Positions 35,858 to 46,950 of a DNA stretch of 64,000 nucleotides are shown here, piece after piece. Origin of the DNA: Sipunculus nudus (taxonomy: Eukaryota; Annelida; Sipuncula; Golfingiida; Sipunculidae); NCBI GenBank assembly GCA_026874595.1, contig CM049319.1, positions 56,306,917 to 56,370,916 of the forward strand, read 5' to 3'. Both the position numbers and the translations under genes were made by a program. Below the pieces are notes generated by a model. That model did no database searches. It saw nothing but the letters and a program-made list of their open reading frames with translations, and was not told where the DNA came from. Numbering within the stretch: the stretch's first letter is position 1; each line of letters starts with the position of its first letter.

Positions 35858-37100
35858 TAGTATTTAATCATGTGGTATTTATAAGCAAAAATATACTGCA
35901 CCATTATATTTTAAAGGTTATTTAAATTAATGGTAATAATACTCATCCGGAGGAAATAATTGTATCAGTAAACATAAACACTGATAAAATAAAAAAAAGT
36001 ATATTTTAAATTGTATATATTATTATAATATAATTAATTTTCAGTTTTGGACCAAATAGATAAAATATCATTTAAATTAACATATGGCTAGATTTATACA
36101 CTCAAAATTATATTTTAACAGGTTATTTTATGGTAATAATTTTCCGAAATGTCCTCCCTTATAAAAAGGCCTGTCCGAAACGTCCTAGTCCGGAATGTCC
36201 GTGTCCGAAACGTCCTACATACCAGAGAGACAACTGGATCCAAGTCTGAGAAAAATTCACATAAATACCTCTATTATCACTCAATGATTCCATCCTGTAC
36301 ACTTGGATCACATGGACAGACTTTTCTCAAAATTCAGCCTAATCTGTTAAATTAAAACCTGTAATTTCTGAACGTACCTTTCACAGTCTCAAATTTGGCC
36401 AATGATTAGTGTCATTCAAGGCCGATCTTCATTTATACACCGAGTATTTTGAAAGGACACAAATATTCATTCGATCGGTAAAAATGAGCTTGTTAGTAGT
36501 TTTTACATTTCAGGCATTCACTACAATTAGGTTTGTCTCTGGAGGCGAGCATACGACCAAGCTTGCCATCTGTCGGCAGAATTAGGTACTAGCCTACTCG
36601 TAGGATTAGATGCCATGATTTCTATCAGAAGAGGGTTCAAATACAAATGCATTTGGCTTGCATTTGTAAATGTCGTAGTCATATTTGCATTTAAATGCAG
36701 AGCTTCCAGTAAAAGCTTCCAACTGCGAGATGACTAAGTCAGCACATGTATTAAATGCATTGGCCTAAAAGTAAAAATGGAAACAAATAATCAGGGAAAC
36801 CCCTTTAACATTTTTACATTGATAATATCAAAAAGGACTTGGGGACTTAATTTGCACTTTATCCGTCTGCTGCAAAATCCGAGATTTTATAGGTATAGGT
36901 AGCATATTTACAACAACAAAAAAACATTCTAAGATTAATAGGCCTATCAAATTTCAAAGCTATGAATTTATTAATTATTGAAAAAATTGATGTTTTATAA
37001 ACTTCAAATGATTGTGTTATTCAAATCTGTTTATGGTATTATTTATTTATTTATAAATATTTTTTTAAATTTGGAATGGTAACTTAAATGTATATGTAGG
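35858..37100. other. Non-coding interval
   Basis: No recognisable gene. A small cluster of GTCCGAAACGTCCT repeats lies at 36170-36215. Confidence 0.5.
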
Positions 37101-37221
37101 CACAGGCGCTTGAATCCCTATTTATTATTAAGTCTTCATATCTCCAATGTTCCGTCGTAATATTTCTAAGAACATTGGAGATATGAAGACTTTATTATAT
37201 ATAGGGATTCAAGCGCCTGTG
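37101..37221. repeat. Long foldback hairpin, 52-bp arms
   Basis: The left arm 37101-37152 (CACAGGCGCTTGAATCCCTA to CTCCAATGTTC) is the inverted complement of 37170-37221, with only three mismatches and a 17-base loop. Such near-perfect arms imply a recent origin, as a foldback MITE or a palindromic duplication. The RNA would form a miRNA-precursor-like hairpin, but nothing else points to a miRNA. Confidence 0.9.
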
Positions 37222-37600
37222 ATGTTTGCCTACATTGCGTCTATTATTTTAATTTGTGACCCTACAGTAAATTTTATTGCAGCGGCTATTAAGACTCGGA
37301 TTGAGTCTGATGTCATGGTGTTTACCATAATCATTTTCGCCACTATTTCATAGCTCATAAAATATAGGCCATTAGGACCAAATTTAAAGTATCCTAAAGA
37401 ATTCACAAGAAATTATAAGTTCATCAACTTAAGGAAACAGATTAATAGATCTTTTTAAAGATATTGGCAGAAAAGATGTTTAGACCTTCCCACAAATACA
37501 GCCGGTGTGGGATTTTGTGAGGGAGAAACAGTCCGTTTATTGTATATAATTATACTTACATTCTGAAAAGTTGTGCCCATCTTATAAAGTGGGGGCATTA

Positions 37601-37946
37601 GGCCAAAATAAAAAAGGTATGGTTCTCAGGCACTTTTTTCATAAATCAATGCGGACGGGCGGGTTTTTTATATTTAATTTTTTGGTATGTTTCGATAAAA
37701 ATGTCAAATCACAAGGGAAAAGCATAATGATAACAGATTTATTTTGCTAAACAAGTAAAAGCACTACATAACATAGGAAATTGTATGATTTTATCTTCTT
37801 GAAAGAAAAGTCAGAGCAGCTGTAGCTCATTATTGGTAAGTTTCTATTAAAAATCAAAATAAAAATTTTTGATGCGGGGGTTTAAAATTGATGCGGGCGG
37901 TGCCTGAAAACCATACGTTTTATTTTATTTTTATTTTTTTTTGGCC
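37601..37946. mobile_element. MITE family M, copy 4
   Basis: The core ends are GGTATGGTTCTCAGGCACTT (37616) and, inverted, CGTATGGTTTTCAGGCACC (ending about 37917). In this copy the inverted repeat extends outward through A-rich sequence to GGCCAAAA (37601) and, inverted, GGCCAAAAAAAA (ending 37946). This suggests the true element is longer than the core. Confidence 0.65.
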
Positions 37947-38160
37947 TTTTACCAAACAAGAAAGAATTGTGCCCTGAACCTGGGCGTCCTATTCTGTAGC
38001 ACTTACAGAAAATATTTACAGGCGAAGTATATTTTGTGTATTTATTTGTTTGATGTATGTTCCTTCTCTGTTATTTACACATTTACTGCAAGGCTTTTTT
38101 AAATGCTAGGCCATATAACAAAACTAGACTAACCAAACCATAACTGCATGAACAATAACA

Positions 38161-39101
38161 CAGGTGTAGCAGGCCAGAATAGCCCCCCTCGATTGTATAC
38201 CCGGGTATAATCTGGCCTAGCCAAAACTATACCCGGGGTATAAAATGGGCCAGGCCAGATCATACCCCGGGGTATATTCTGGCCTAGTCCATTTTATACC
38301 CCCTTAGGCTCGATTATACCCCCTGTTGCTTTTAAAAGCTGTGCTTTATACCTTAAACAATTGTATTTTTTTACGAAATGACTCGCCTTCTGTCAGTGTT
38401 TTTATTAATTTAATGTAATAATCGAGTGTATATAAGTGAATGATATCTAAGGCGATCGGTATGTAAGTGTGTATAATCGCGTTATACTACATAACAGTGT
38501 TATGTCTTTGGATTTTCCGAAATTATATCATCATCTAATATGAGAGTTCAAGTTAGTTCAAACCGACCACACGATATCCACATTTAAAATAACTCTATCT
38601 GCAAATAGTAACACGATGTACAAATATTTATAAAAGTATATAAAAGTACAGGGCTAATGTAATTTCAACTGAATAAATTTTGGCTTAAGGAAGTTACTAA
38701 ATATGGTATTCTCTATAGTTATTTCGTATCAATACTATAATATTGTAAGTTTTAACGTGACAGTGTTGAATTAGACTTACATTTAAATTCACACATGATT
38801 CTGATATCATGGATATTCCAAAGGATGAATGATCCATGGTTTGGAGTAGCCCTTAATTATTTTAATCTGATATTTAATAATGCGTGGTGATAGAAAATAG
38901 ATATTACAAATAATTTATAAGAATTAAGATTAGGTATGTTTAAATACTGTTGATCAAATGGATATCGTGTCAGGGGTATAAATTGGCCTGGAGGGGTATA
39001 AAACAGCCTAGGCCGGAATATACCCCGGGGTATAATCTGGCCTAGGCTAAAATATACCCGGGTATAAACTGGGCAGAGGGTATAATCTGGCCTGTTACAC
39101 C
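38161..39101. mobile_element. Inverted-repeat element built of TACCCGGGTATA palindromes
   Basis: The left end CAGGTGTAGCAGGCCAGAAT matches the right end on the other strand, CCGGTGTAACAGGCCAGATT. Within about 130 bases of each end, palindromes TATACCCGGGTATA or TACCCCGGGGTATA alternate with TCTGGCCTAG. The middle is plain AT-rich DNA without frames. No clean target duplication is seen; the right end abuts the CT-rich array. Confidence 0.7.
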
Positions 39102-39103
39102 GG

Positions 39104-39645
39104 GTCCCCTCCTCTCTTTCAAATTATCTCGTCACCTTCCTCCCATTCATTCTATCTCTCTATCCCGCGTCCCCCTCCCCTCTTTTCATTCTATCTCTCT
39201 ATCTCGTCCCCTTCCTCTCATTCAATGTCTATTTGTATGCCTCTTTCTCTCCCGTCACTTCCTTCTTTCTTTCTATCTCCCTCGTCCACTTCCTCTCTTT
39301 TATTTCTTTTTTCCGCCCCTTTCTTGCTTTCATTCTATCTCTCTCTATCACATCAAATTCCTCTCTCTTATTCTATCCCTCTTTCTATCTTTTTTTCCTC
39401 TCTTACATGCTCTTTCTCCTTCCACTGTCATTCAAATTCTATCTCGTCCCCTTCCTCTCTTTCGTTGTCCTTCTGACTCTGTCTCTCTTTCCCGTCTTTT
39501 CCCTTTTTTTTCATTTTATTTCTCTCGTCCATTTTCACTCTTTCATTCTCTCCCCCCCCCCCCCTCTTTCTCTCTCTATATATATGTACCCTCACTTCCC
39601 CCTCTTTAATTCTTTCTCTCTATATACCACCGTTTTCCATTATGA
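39104..39645 (+). repeat. CT-rich polypyrimidine tract
   Basis: The tract is almost purely pyrimidine on the plus strand, built of imprecise repeats of CCCCTTCCTCTCTTTCATT and CTATCTCTCTATC with a period of roughly 35-45 bases. Ser/Leu/Phe-rich frames through it are artefacts. It marks the left edge of the H1 array. Confidence 0.85.
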
Positions 39646-41252
39646 GATCTGATATGAATTTCAAACAATATTTGTATTGATTTTAGGTTTAGGGGGTATT
39701 GCCAGGGATGTTACCTTAAATTTGAATAAAAAGTGTCCACTGATACAGAGGCCAGCGGCTGCAGGGGCTATGAGTCGTGGGCGCCATCTACCGGATACTT
39801 TGAGTCAGTGTCACACTTATGAGTCACAGGCAGTTATACTATACTAGTATATTGCACCCCGTTCAGAGCCGACAGCGTACTTTCTAGCACTCCCTGTAAA
39901 AATATTTGATATTTGTTTACTGAATTATGTTGTTGCACACGCAAGAAACATGGAACCAGAGGGCCCCCCTCTGCCCCCCCCCCCCCCCCCAAAAAAAAAG
40001 AAAGTTATATACGTTCACAAAATGTGACCCTGCACTTGCCAATGCTTCTGGTAAAGATATAGCTGGATTTTTATATTGTTTACACACACACACACATATA
40101 TACACCCAAATCAACAAGCATGATTGTTAAGAGTCAACTCCCATAAATATAAAGTAGATTCAATGACCGTCTTCTTATTAAAAGGTCCGCTTATGAAAAA
40201 GATGTGTAAGGATCACCTTGAAACCAACAAGCTGATTTTGACACTTTACATAATTTATATCGGAAGAGAATATACTGTAAAGGGTCATATCCCTGAAAAT
40301 ACTGGGACTCTGTAGAACGCTCCCAGCCAATGTGAATGCATCTTATTGCCTATATTTTACATTACTTCTTTACATTACTACAAATATACTGTTCATCCTA
40401 ATATATATTGGCATTTTGAGATAACCATTTAGCCTTTATATTTACAATTGTACTGTTACATTCTCGTATATTTTTGCAACTTGAGGTTTTTTTAACTTTT
40501 TATTTACATATATACTGTTACATCCTTATTTATATTTGCATTTTGAGATAATCATTTATCCTTTTTATTAACAAATATACTGTTACATTCTTGTATATTT
40601 TTTAACTTGTCACACTCTTTTTAGCCTTTACATCTACGAATTTACTGTTATCTTTGGACATTTATTGCATTTTGTAATAATAAAAATAGTAAAACCACTA
40701 ACGTTAATCACAAAATTTTAGTTACTTTGCGAATCTTTGTGTTTCACAAATAAAGAATTTAGAACCGATTTGGTCTGAATATAACAAGAATATTGTGATT
40801 TGAATATTGAGTATCTGTTCTAACTTATCTGAATTTAAAAGAAAATTCAGTCACTTATTTGCAGAGTGCTACTTAACTATATTCTAGTAATGAATACTAT
40901 TTATGGAATCTGGTTATTTATAACCATCATAGTTCTTCAATCGGGATCTTACTGAATTTTCTTCTGTACTTTTCAATGTTTATACTTAACATTTTAACAG
41001 CTTTTTGTATCAGAGCTTTACAGCATGGACTTTAGGCTTTATTAAATAAATTATAATATTATTTTATATTTTTTTTGTACATTCGCAAGCTTCCAAATAA
41101 ATGAAGTTACGTAAGTGTATACTACCCACCTGGCTTTAGATACTTGACCAAATCCTCGAAAGCAAACATTTAACAATTAAAAATTACAGTTAAAATGAAA
41201 TTCCTAATTCTGGGAATTAGTGATCGAATGCTCAGATCTGGATGAAGTGGTT

Positions 41253-41268
41253 GGCCCTGAAAAGGGCC
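41253..41268 (-). terminator. Histone mRNA 3' stem-loop, H1 copy A
   Basis: Minus-strand GGCCCTTTTCAGGGCC is the canonical 6-bp-stem, 4-base-loop signal of replication-dependent histone mRNAs. It is bound by SLBP and processed by U7 snRNP instead of polyadenylation. It lies 31 bases after the stop codon. A clear purine-rich downstream element was not identified. Confidence 0.95.
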
Positions 41269-41299
41269 TTTGGACGAGATATTACATCTCATCGACACT

Positions 41300-41845
41300 T
41301 TACTTCTTGGCGGCTTTCTTGGCTGCGGGTTTCTTGGCTTTCTTAGCAGCTGGCTTCTTGGCTGTGGGTTTCTTGGCAGGCTTCTTTGGCTTGGCTGCCT
41401 TCTTGGGGGACTTGGCCTTCTTAGCTGCTGGTTTCTTAGTTTTCTTTGGGGATTTCTTGGCAACTGGCTTCTTGGTTTTCTTGGCAGCAGGTTTCTTGGC
41501 AGCTGTCTTGGGGCGTCCTGGCTTCTTGGCAGCCTTGGGCTTCTCAGCCTTGGCAGCCTGGCTCAGACGGAAGGAGCCGGCAGCACCAGTTCCTTTGACC
41601 TGAACCAGCTTACCGTCAGCAACAGCCTTCTTCAGGTAGCGGCGGAGGAATGGAGCCAGCTTGGCGGCGTCGGCCTTGTAGTTGGCGCCGATGTACTTCT
41701 TGATGGCGGCCAAGGAGGAACCCTTGCGGTCCTTCAGCTCCTTGATGGCAGCAACAACCATGGTGGCCACTGGTGGGTGGGTTGGTGCCGTCTTGGGTTT
41801 GGCTGGCTTCTTAGCCTTGGCTGGAGCAGCAGCGGCGTCAGACAT
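41300..41845 (-). CDS. Linker histone H1, copy A
   Basis: Intronless, 181 residues, starting MSDAAAAP. H1 binds the nucleosome dyad and linker DNA and compacts chromatin. A short basic/alanine head (1-21) precedes the globular winged-helix domain (about 22-95: [54 protein letters not shown]). The tail is K/A/P-rich with an AT-hook-like PGRPK at 109-113 and two SPKK motifs (132-135 and 146-149) that are typical CDK sites. I chose the ATG at 41845 because a longer upstream frame (to 42028) runs through the TATA box. Promoter and 3' stem-loop mark it as a replication-dependent, S-phase gene. It differs from copy B at residues 6, 128, 161 and 170. Confidence 0.96.
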   Translation of the reverse strand: MSDAAAAPAKAKKPAKPKTAPTHPPVATMVVAAIKELKDRKGSSLAAIKKYIGANYKADAAKLAPFLRRYLKKAVADGKLVQVKGTGAAGSFRLSQAAKAEKPKAAKKPGRPKTAAKKPAAKKTKKPVAKKSPKKTKKPAAKKAKSPKKAAKPKKPAKKPTAKKPAAKKAKKPAAKKAAKK

Positions 41846-41918
41846 CTTGCTTGTTGTGTGTTGTACTATGACTATCAGAGACAGAACTGAACTGCTCCAG
41901 CGGGGTCTCGCGCGGATA

Positions 41919-41926
41919 TTTATAGC
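41919..41926 (-). promoter_or_regulatory. TATA box, H1 copy A
   Basis: TATAAATA on the minus strand, 73 bases before the ATG, in a GC-rich context (CTATAAATATCCGCGCG). Transcription probably starts about 30 bases downstream. Confidence 0.85.
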
Positions 41927-42013
41927 TTCAGCGGCCGCGAGTGAGAACCTGGACGAAACAAGCGGTCTGAAATTGACAAGCGCTCCGCTATGCGGCCCAC
42001 TCTGACTCAAAAT

Positions 42014-42020
42014 TGTGTTT
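42014..42020 (-). promoter_or_regulatory. H1-box-like motif, H1 copy A
   Basis: AAACACA on the minus strand, within ACAAACACAATTTTG, about 90 bases upstream of the TATA box. The sequence and spacing fit the H1 box of animal H1 promoters. It is conserved in copy B. Confidence 0.65.
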
Positions 42021-42590
42021 GTTGTCATGTTTTAATTTACTATTTTCTAAGCCATCTTTCAATCGATCGTCACCAAACCTTACATAAGCATGCTTGATTA
42101 TTGATCCTGTTATACTGTTAAAGTTAGAATATGCGATTCTATACCGTTTAGTCACAATGTTGCAACAAACTTGAAAATCAATGTGTAATAAGTATTTTCT
42201 TTCAATTATTTTAGTGAAAAATTATAACTTAAACTATCTTTATCACAATACTTTTGTTTCCTGCTGATAAACAATAATCCAACCTTTCATTTTATATATC
42301 ACACATGAATCCATGCTCTATAGTGTTTGGTAAAATGTAATAATAGTTAGAGCAAGAAACACACCACAAACGCGCCCTGTTGTAATTGCTCACACATACA
42401 TGAAAACCTGACATAAAGATATAACGGAAAGATCTTTATGATCGATAATCGGTGAATTACCAGAACTTTATAATAACCTTAAATCAAAGGTATTTAGAGA
42501 TTGGGTGTGAACTTGAGAGACTTCCTAATTGCAATTAGGGGGGACCAGACAATTTTATCAGTAAGTAAACAACACGCAAGTCACTCTAAC

Positions 42591-43385
42591 AACAATGGCG
42601 GACAGCCTGAAGAAGATGGGGGACGGCTGGGCTTGGCTTGATACGTGGCAACTTTCATACAAGATGTTACACAAATGCCCTACCCCTGGTATTACCGGGG
42701 GAACACCCTATGACATCATGGCTACCAGGGGAGATTCCCTTGGGGTTAATGCCACCAGATGCAGATCTCTTGGGTTGACCAATGACCACTGAGCTGGCGA
42801 TGCAGGGCTGGAAAGACTGATACATGAGCCATGTACCAGCCCAGCCCAGTCTCTTACGCCTGGGACTGATGAACACTGTAGATGTACGGTGTCTGTCCCA
42901 CCGGGCTCTGAGCCTCTCTGGTCCATCTTAGCAGAAGCTGAGATTATAGGGACCAGGGAAACCTGGACAGCCACATTCTGGTTAGTAATTATATATAATT
43001 GTTATGTAATATCAGTCTTGGCATAATTCTTGTGTACCGGTAATCTTGTAGTTTCTCTCGCAATAAATTCTTGTGGCCACTAATGGACTTTTAACTGTCT
43101 TAGTCAATATAGTCTGTTGGATGCACAGAGGAGTATTTTTAATTCAGCCACGCTACCCAAAGTAATAAATTACAAAATACCCCATCCCTGTAATACTGTT
43201 TAATCAGAATTAGAGGTGGGGCCCATTTTTGTTTCATTGGCGGCAGCGGTTTTTCGGCCCATGCTTTCATTCTTTTATGTTAGCTTTTATGTCGGTTTAG
43301 CTTAGATGAGTTGCTGATTTTAATGTATTCTTGTTGCACTGTTGACAGTTAAAACTGTATAAAACTGCTATTCAAGACTTTCATA
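42591..43385. other. Copy-A-specific interval
   Basis: This follows the shared ACAACAATGGCGGACAG and interrupts the homology with unit B. The ATG opens a 65-codon frame in unit A but only 12 codons in unit B, so it is probably a decayed first exon or chance. Nothing else is recognised. Confidence 0.45.
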
Positions 43386-43721
43386 CAAGACTTTCATACA
43401 AGAGTCCCGTTATGAAAACAACTGTTCATTAATTGGTTTTTGAAGAACATAAGACGCCAAGAATTCAAGGAACAACTTGCTGAATTAATATTTTGTATTT
43501 TTTTTCGATGCATGATTTAAATACGAAATAAATGTTTCATTTAAATCTTGGGCCATGAAAACGTAGGTCTAGACTCAATATTGTATTTCATATTTGTGTA
43601 AGGTTATTTTCTCTTGCTTTCAAATGTTTTGTTATATAGGTAAAGCCAAGTGCTGCAGTTATCTTTCCTTTTGGACTTATTTTCCGCAGTTTTTTTAAAC
43701 TATAAACTGCTATAAACTAAG

Positions 43722-43754
<33 letters not shown>

Positions 43755-44370
43755 TTTCGATCGTCAATAGACCTGCTGAAAAACATATATATTTGATTAA
43801 TAATGCGGTTTGTTTCACACAACAAAACAGTTGGTCAACTAATTCGGGATATATTCAAATAAGTTCATGTCAGCTATATATATAATATACATATATAGGA
43901 AAATACAGGAAATACAGGAAATTTTATCATTTTATACATCATTAAATATGACGCTGACTCTTTATATCGACCCGAAAATAACAAATTAAAAACTTCTGTA
44001 GAATTAAAAGCACATAAGTGCATTAAGTCAGCTGAATACGAACATCGGACAAGTGCGCCATCAGTCGGTCAATTTTATTTCACCGGTCCGCTTGGATGTA
44101 TGCCCGTTTTTACACACCGGTTAAATCTAAAGTGTTCTACTTATCATACATGCAGTGTGTTTGTGTGTCCGTATAGGGGGCGGAGGTGGGATGAAACCGT
44201 GGCTGAAGTTTTATTCCCTGATAATTGTAGGTCTATACGAACTTTATATTAATATACAGAGGGGGTCGACTTTATTCAATCAATATTCAGCAATCTGACC
44301 TCTAATAGCCATGCAAACATAAGCCCTTGAACCATCTATAATATATACAGTAAAGAAAACTAAGATCCCA
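43386..44370. repeat. Shared spacer segment, copy A
   Basis: It matches about 56325-58150: AAGAGTCCCGTTATG (43400/56342), AGACGCC-AGAATTCAAGGAACAA (43452/56394), GGTAAAGCCAAG, GCAGTTATCTTTCCTT (43638/57075), ATTAAATATGACGCTGACTC (43944/57310), and ATCCCACCGCTCTTTGTTCCTC (44366/58131). A (GA)n run at 43722-43754 is shorter in copy B. The 444-bp MITE at 57505-57948 is absent here. Confidence 0.85.
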
Positions 44371-44557
44371 CCGCTCTTTGTTCCTCTCTCTTATCCATTC
44401 ATTCACTCTCTGCCCCTGTCTCTCTCTGTATAATCTTTCTCTTTCATTCTCTCTCCCCTCCCTTCGTCTCTCATTCTACCTCTCTGAGTCTCCCTCTCTA
44501 TCCTCTCCTCTTCCCCTCCCTCATTCTAATCTACACTATCTCTTCCCTTTCCTCTCA

Positions 44558-44608
<51 letters not shown>

Positions 44609-44656
44609 CTACCTCTCTTTCATTTCATCTCTGTTGTTCCCTTACTCTCTTTTTCT

Positions 44657-44701
<45 letters not shown>

Positions 44702-44822
44702 CTCTGTATCTTTCTATATCTCATCCCCTCTCCCAGACCCCTCTCTCCAGACTTCTTCCTTTCCTTCATCATTCTATCTCTCTCTCCCCTCCCTTTCTAC
44801 TCTCATTCTATCTTTCTATCTC

Positions 44823-44872
<50 letters not shown>

Positions 44873-44935
44873 TACTCTCTTTCTCTCTCTCCACTTCCTC
44901 TCTCATTCTACCTCCCTCATTCCATCTTATTCTAA
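44370..44935 (+). repeat. CT-rich polypyrimidine tract preceding module X1
   Basis: Pyrimidine-only minisatellite with pure (CT)n runs at about 44564-44604 and 44661-44698. It corresponds to 58150-58800 in the other unit. Predicted Ser/Leu-rich peptides in any frame are spurious. Confidence 0.85.
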
Positions 44936-46215
44936 TTTTGTACACCATTATATGATCATATACAGAAAACTTGGCTTTTCCACACGACAACCAGACAAGA
45001 GCGCCATCTGTCGGACAGACTTCGCCTTTTTGTTTAGGTGTTGGTCTCTCTTTTTGGGGTCTATACGATTGTAGAACTATCACACTTTAAGAACTGTAAC
45101 ACATCTATATGCGTATAGCTATAAAATCCCCAGTTAAGAGTTTCCGAAACATTCAACCCTGAATATATTTCGATCTTCAATGGTGATGTATTCACTGTAA
45201 ATTTCACGTGATTTGTTAAAAAAACTGTCGGCAAATCTATGAGCACTGTCAACACGGCAGTGCATGCCGTCACACACAGTAATTCCCCTGTAACTTAAAA
45301 TTCTAGATCTCATCAAAAGCCTCGTGTATATGACACTGTCAGTCCCAAATTTTTAGGGAAGAATAATAACAATATGTTTTGCAAGATTAAAGTCATTTCT
45401 ACATTTTGTTTGTGATCTCACACTTTGCACTAGCCAATCACATCAGGACCCAGTCTGGATTAAATGTTCAATGGACATAACACGTTCGCGAGCTACTATA
45501 GGTTCACCTAACCTGAAGATGGGTAGACCCATTTACCGATCCTCAATGTCTTGGAATCAACTTTCGAAATGGTGAGACGAATCAGATCCAATAGTCGATT
45601 TCAGTTTTAGGTTCGGACTAATCTTGGGATGGGCCGAGTTTATTTACCGATTGAAAAAAAATTCATGGGAAAATTTTTCTAATTTTATCTGTTGGTCTAC
45701 TGTATACTGATATTATTAACGGGTTTATATACATTAATATATTATCAGTATATGAAATAATACTATATAATATATACATGTACTTAAATATAGTTTGTAA
45801 TTTATTGTATCAACTATAAAATCAGACAAACTATTAAACTGTTTTAATTTATTAAAAAATTCACGGATGTATATGGATCGGATATCGGGTCAGAACCATC
45901 TAAGGACGGGTCAGATCGACTGATGGCTCGTCACATATACACCACATGAAGCCCATGAATGTGCATTACTCGTCAGCATGACGGTGCTTTATTGTCCCCA
46001 GTAAGGGGTCAGTCGGCCACATGCTGAGACAGTGCTGCAGGCCTTGACCAGATGATTACGTAACCTAGATCGGCTTGTAGACTGGCGGATACTTCAAACA
46101 ACTGTGATAAATTACACAGTGTACAAGGCGAAATTATGTTCTGCAATTTCTGAGAAAAAAAATCTCTAACTTAAAACAAAACATAGGTTAATTAATTATT
46201 AAAATAAATGTATTA
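44936..46215 (+). repeat. Module X, copy X1
   Basis: It begins CAACCAGACAAGAGCGCCAT, TCGGACAG near 44990. It continues through CCCAGTCTGGATTAAATG, ACCTGAAGATGGGTAGACCC (45510), GATCGGATATCGGGTCAGAAC (45873) and TGCTGCAGGCCTTGACCAGATGATTACGTAAC (46032), ending AATAAATGTATTAATC. It contains the TCTATGAGCACTGTC segment (45236) found in X3 but not X2, and lacks the AAACATAAAGACATACAT segment of X2 and X3. Confidence 0.85.
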
Positions 46216-46950
46216 ATCGCGAACAATTCTTTACTTTCATTGAATCTCTCTCTATCCTATCCCCTTCATCTCTTTCATTTTATCTCTCTCTTTCGTTCCT
46301 TCCTCTCTTAATTTGTTGCCATATATTTATATAGATCGCTTTCCTGTCTCTTCCTATTTCATGCTATCTCTCTCTTTCCGCCCCTTCCTCTCTTTCATTT
46401 TATCTCTATCTCTCTATCCCGCACCAGCTGCCTCTCTTTTCTTCTATTTCTCTCTATATCCAGTTACCAAGCTTCCTTTCTTTCATATATTATATCTATC
46501 TCTCTATCTCGCCCCCTTCCACTCAATCATTGTCTCTATGCATGCCTATCTCTCTCTCTCTCCTCTGTCATTCTATATCTTTCTCTATCTCATCCCCTTC
46601 TTCTCATTCAGTATATATATCTCTCTGACTCTCTCCTCCCCACTTTCATTCTATCCCTGTTGTCCCCTTGCTCTCTTTTTCTTTTCTCTCTATTCTGTCC
46701 CCTTCCTCTCTCTCTCATTCCATATATCTCTCAATTTCATCCGCTTCCTCTCAGTCATTCTCTCTCTCTCTCTCTATCCCATTACATCCCCTCTTTCATT
46801 ATATCTCTGCTGTTCCGTTCCTCTGTTTTCTTCTCTCTATTCTGTCCCCTTAATTTCCTCCCTCTCATTCTATATATCTCTATCTCTTCCCTCTCTCTCG
46901 CTCACCTGCACTTCCTCTCCCATTCTCCCTCCTCATTCCATTTCATTCTA
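46216..46950 (+). repeat. CT-rich tract between X1 and X2
   Basis: It starts TGAATCTCTCTCTATCCTATCC, as do the tracts after X2 (48235) and X3 (62460). The repeating elements are CCCCTTCCTCTC, TTTCATTCTATCTCT and GTTGTCCCCTTGCTCTC. Confidence 0.85.

Larger units (their letters stand above)
39660..42590. repeat. H1-bearing tandem unit, copy A
   Basis: Matched segments in the same order at about 50020-52580 include: ACAGAGGCCAGCGGCTGCA (39746/50152); GCCGACAGCGTACTTTCTAG (39869/50279); a poly-C run (39976/50370); ACATCTACGAATTTACTGTTAT (40630/50582); the whole H1 gene and promoter; and GACCAGACAATTTTATCAGTAAGTAAACAAC (42543/52525), ending in ACAACAATGGCGGACAG. The offset is about 10 kb. Non-coding parts are visibly more diverged than the gene. 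Confidence 0.9.

Noticed and set aside
37101-37221. miRNA gene
   Set aside because: The arms are too long and too perfect, and no conserved mature sequence is recognised; a foldback element fits better.
41220-41890. Long plus-strand frames antisense to H1 (also 51203-51852)
   Set aside because: They are mirror frames of the Lys/Ala codon-rich H1 tail and have no independent support.
41846-42028. 61-residue N-terminal extension of the H1 frame to an upstream ATG (also 51829-52011)
   Set aside because: The extension runs through the TATA box and H1-box-like motif; the MSDA start fits the H1 family and lies downstream of the expected transcription start.
44378-45074. Ser/Leu/Phe-rich frames up to 290 residues in the CT tracts (also 39225-39652, 46313-47232, 48601-49808, 58144-59035 and 62676-63612)
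   Set aside because: Pyrimidine-only repeats lack stop codons on that strand by composition. There is no domain, and all three frames are open.
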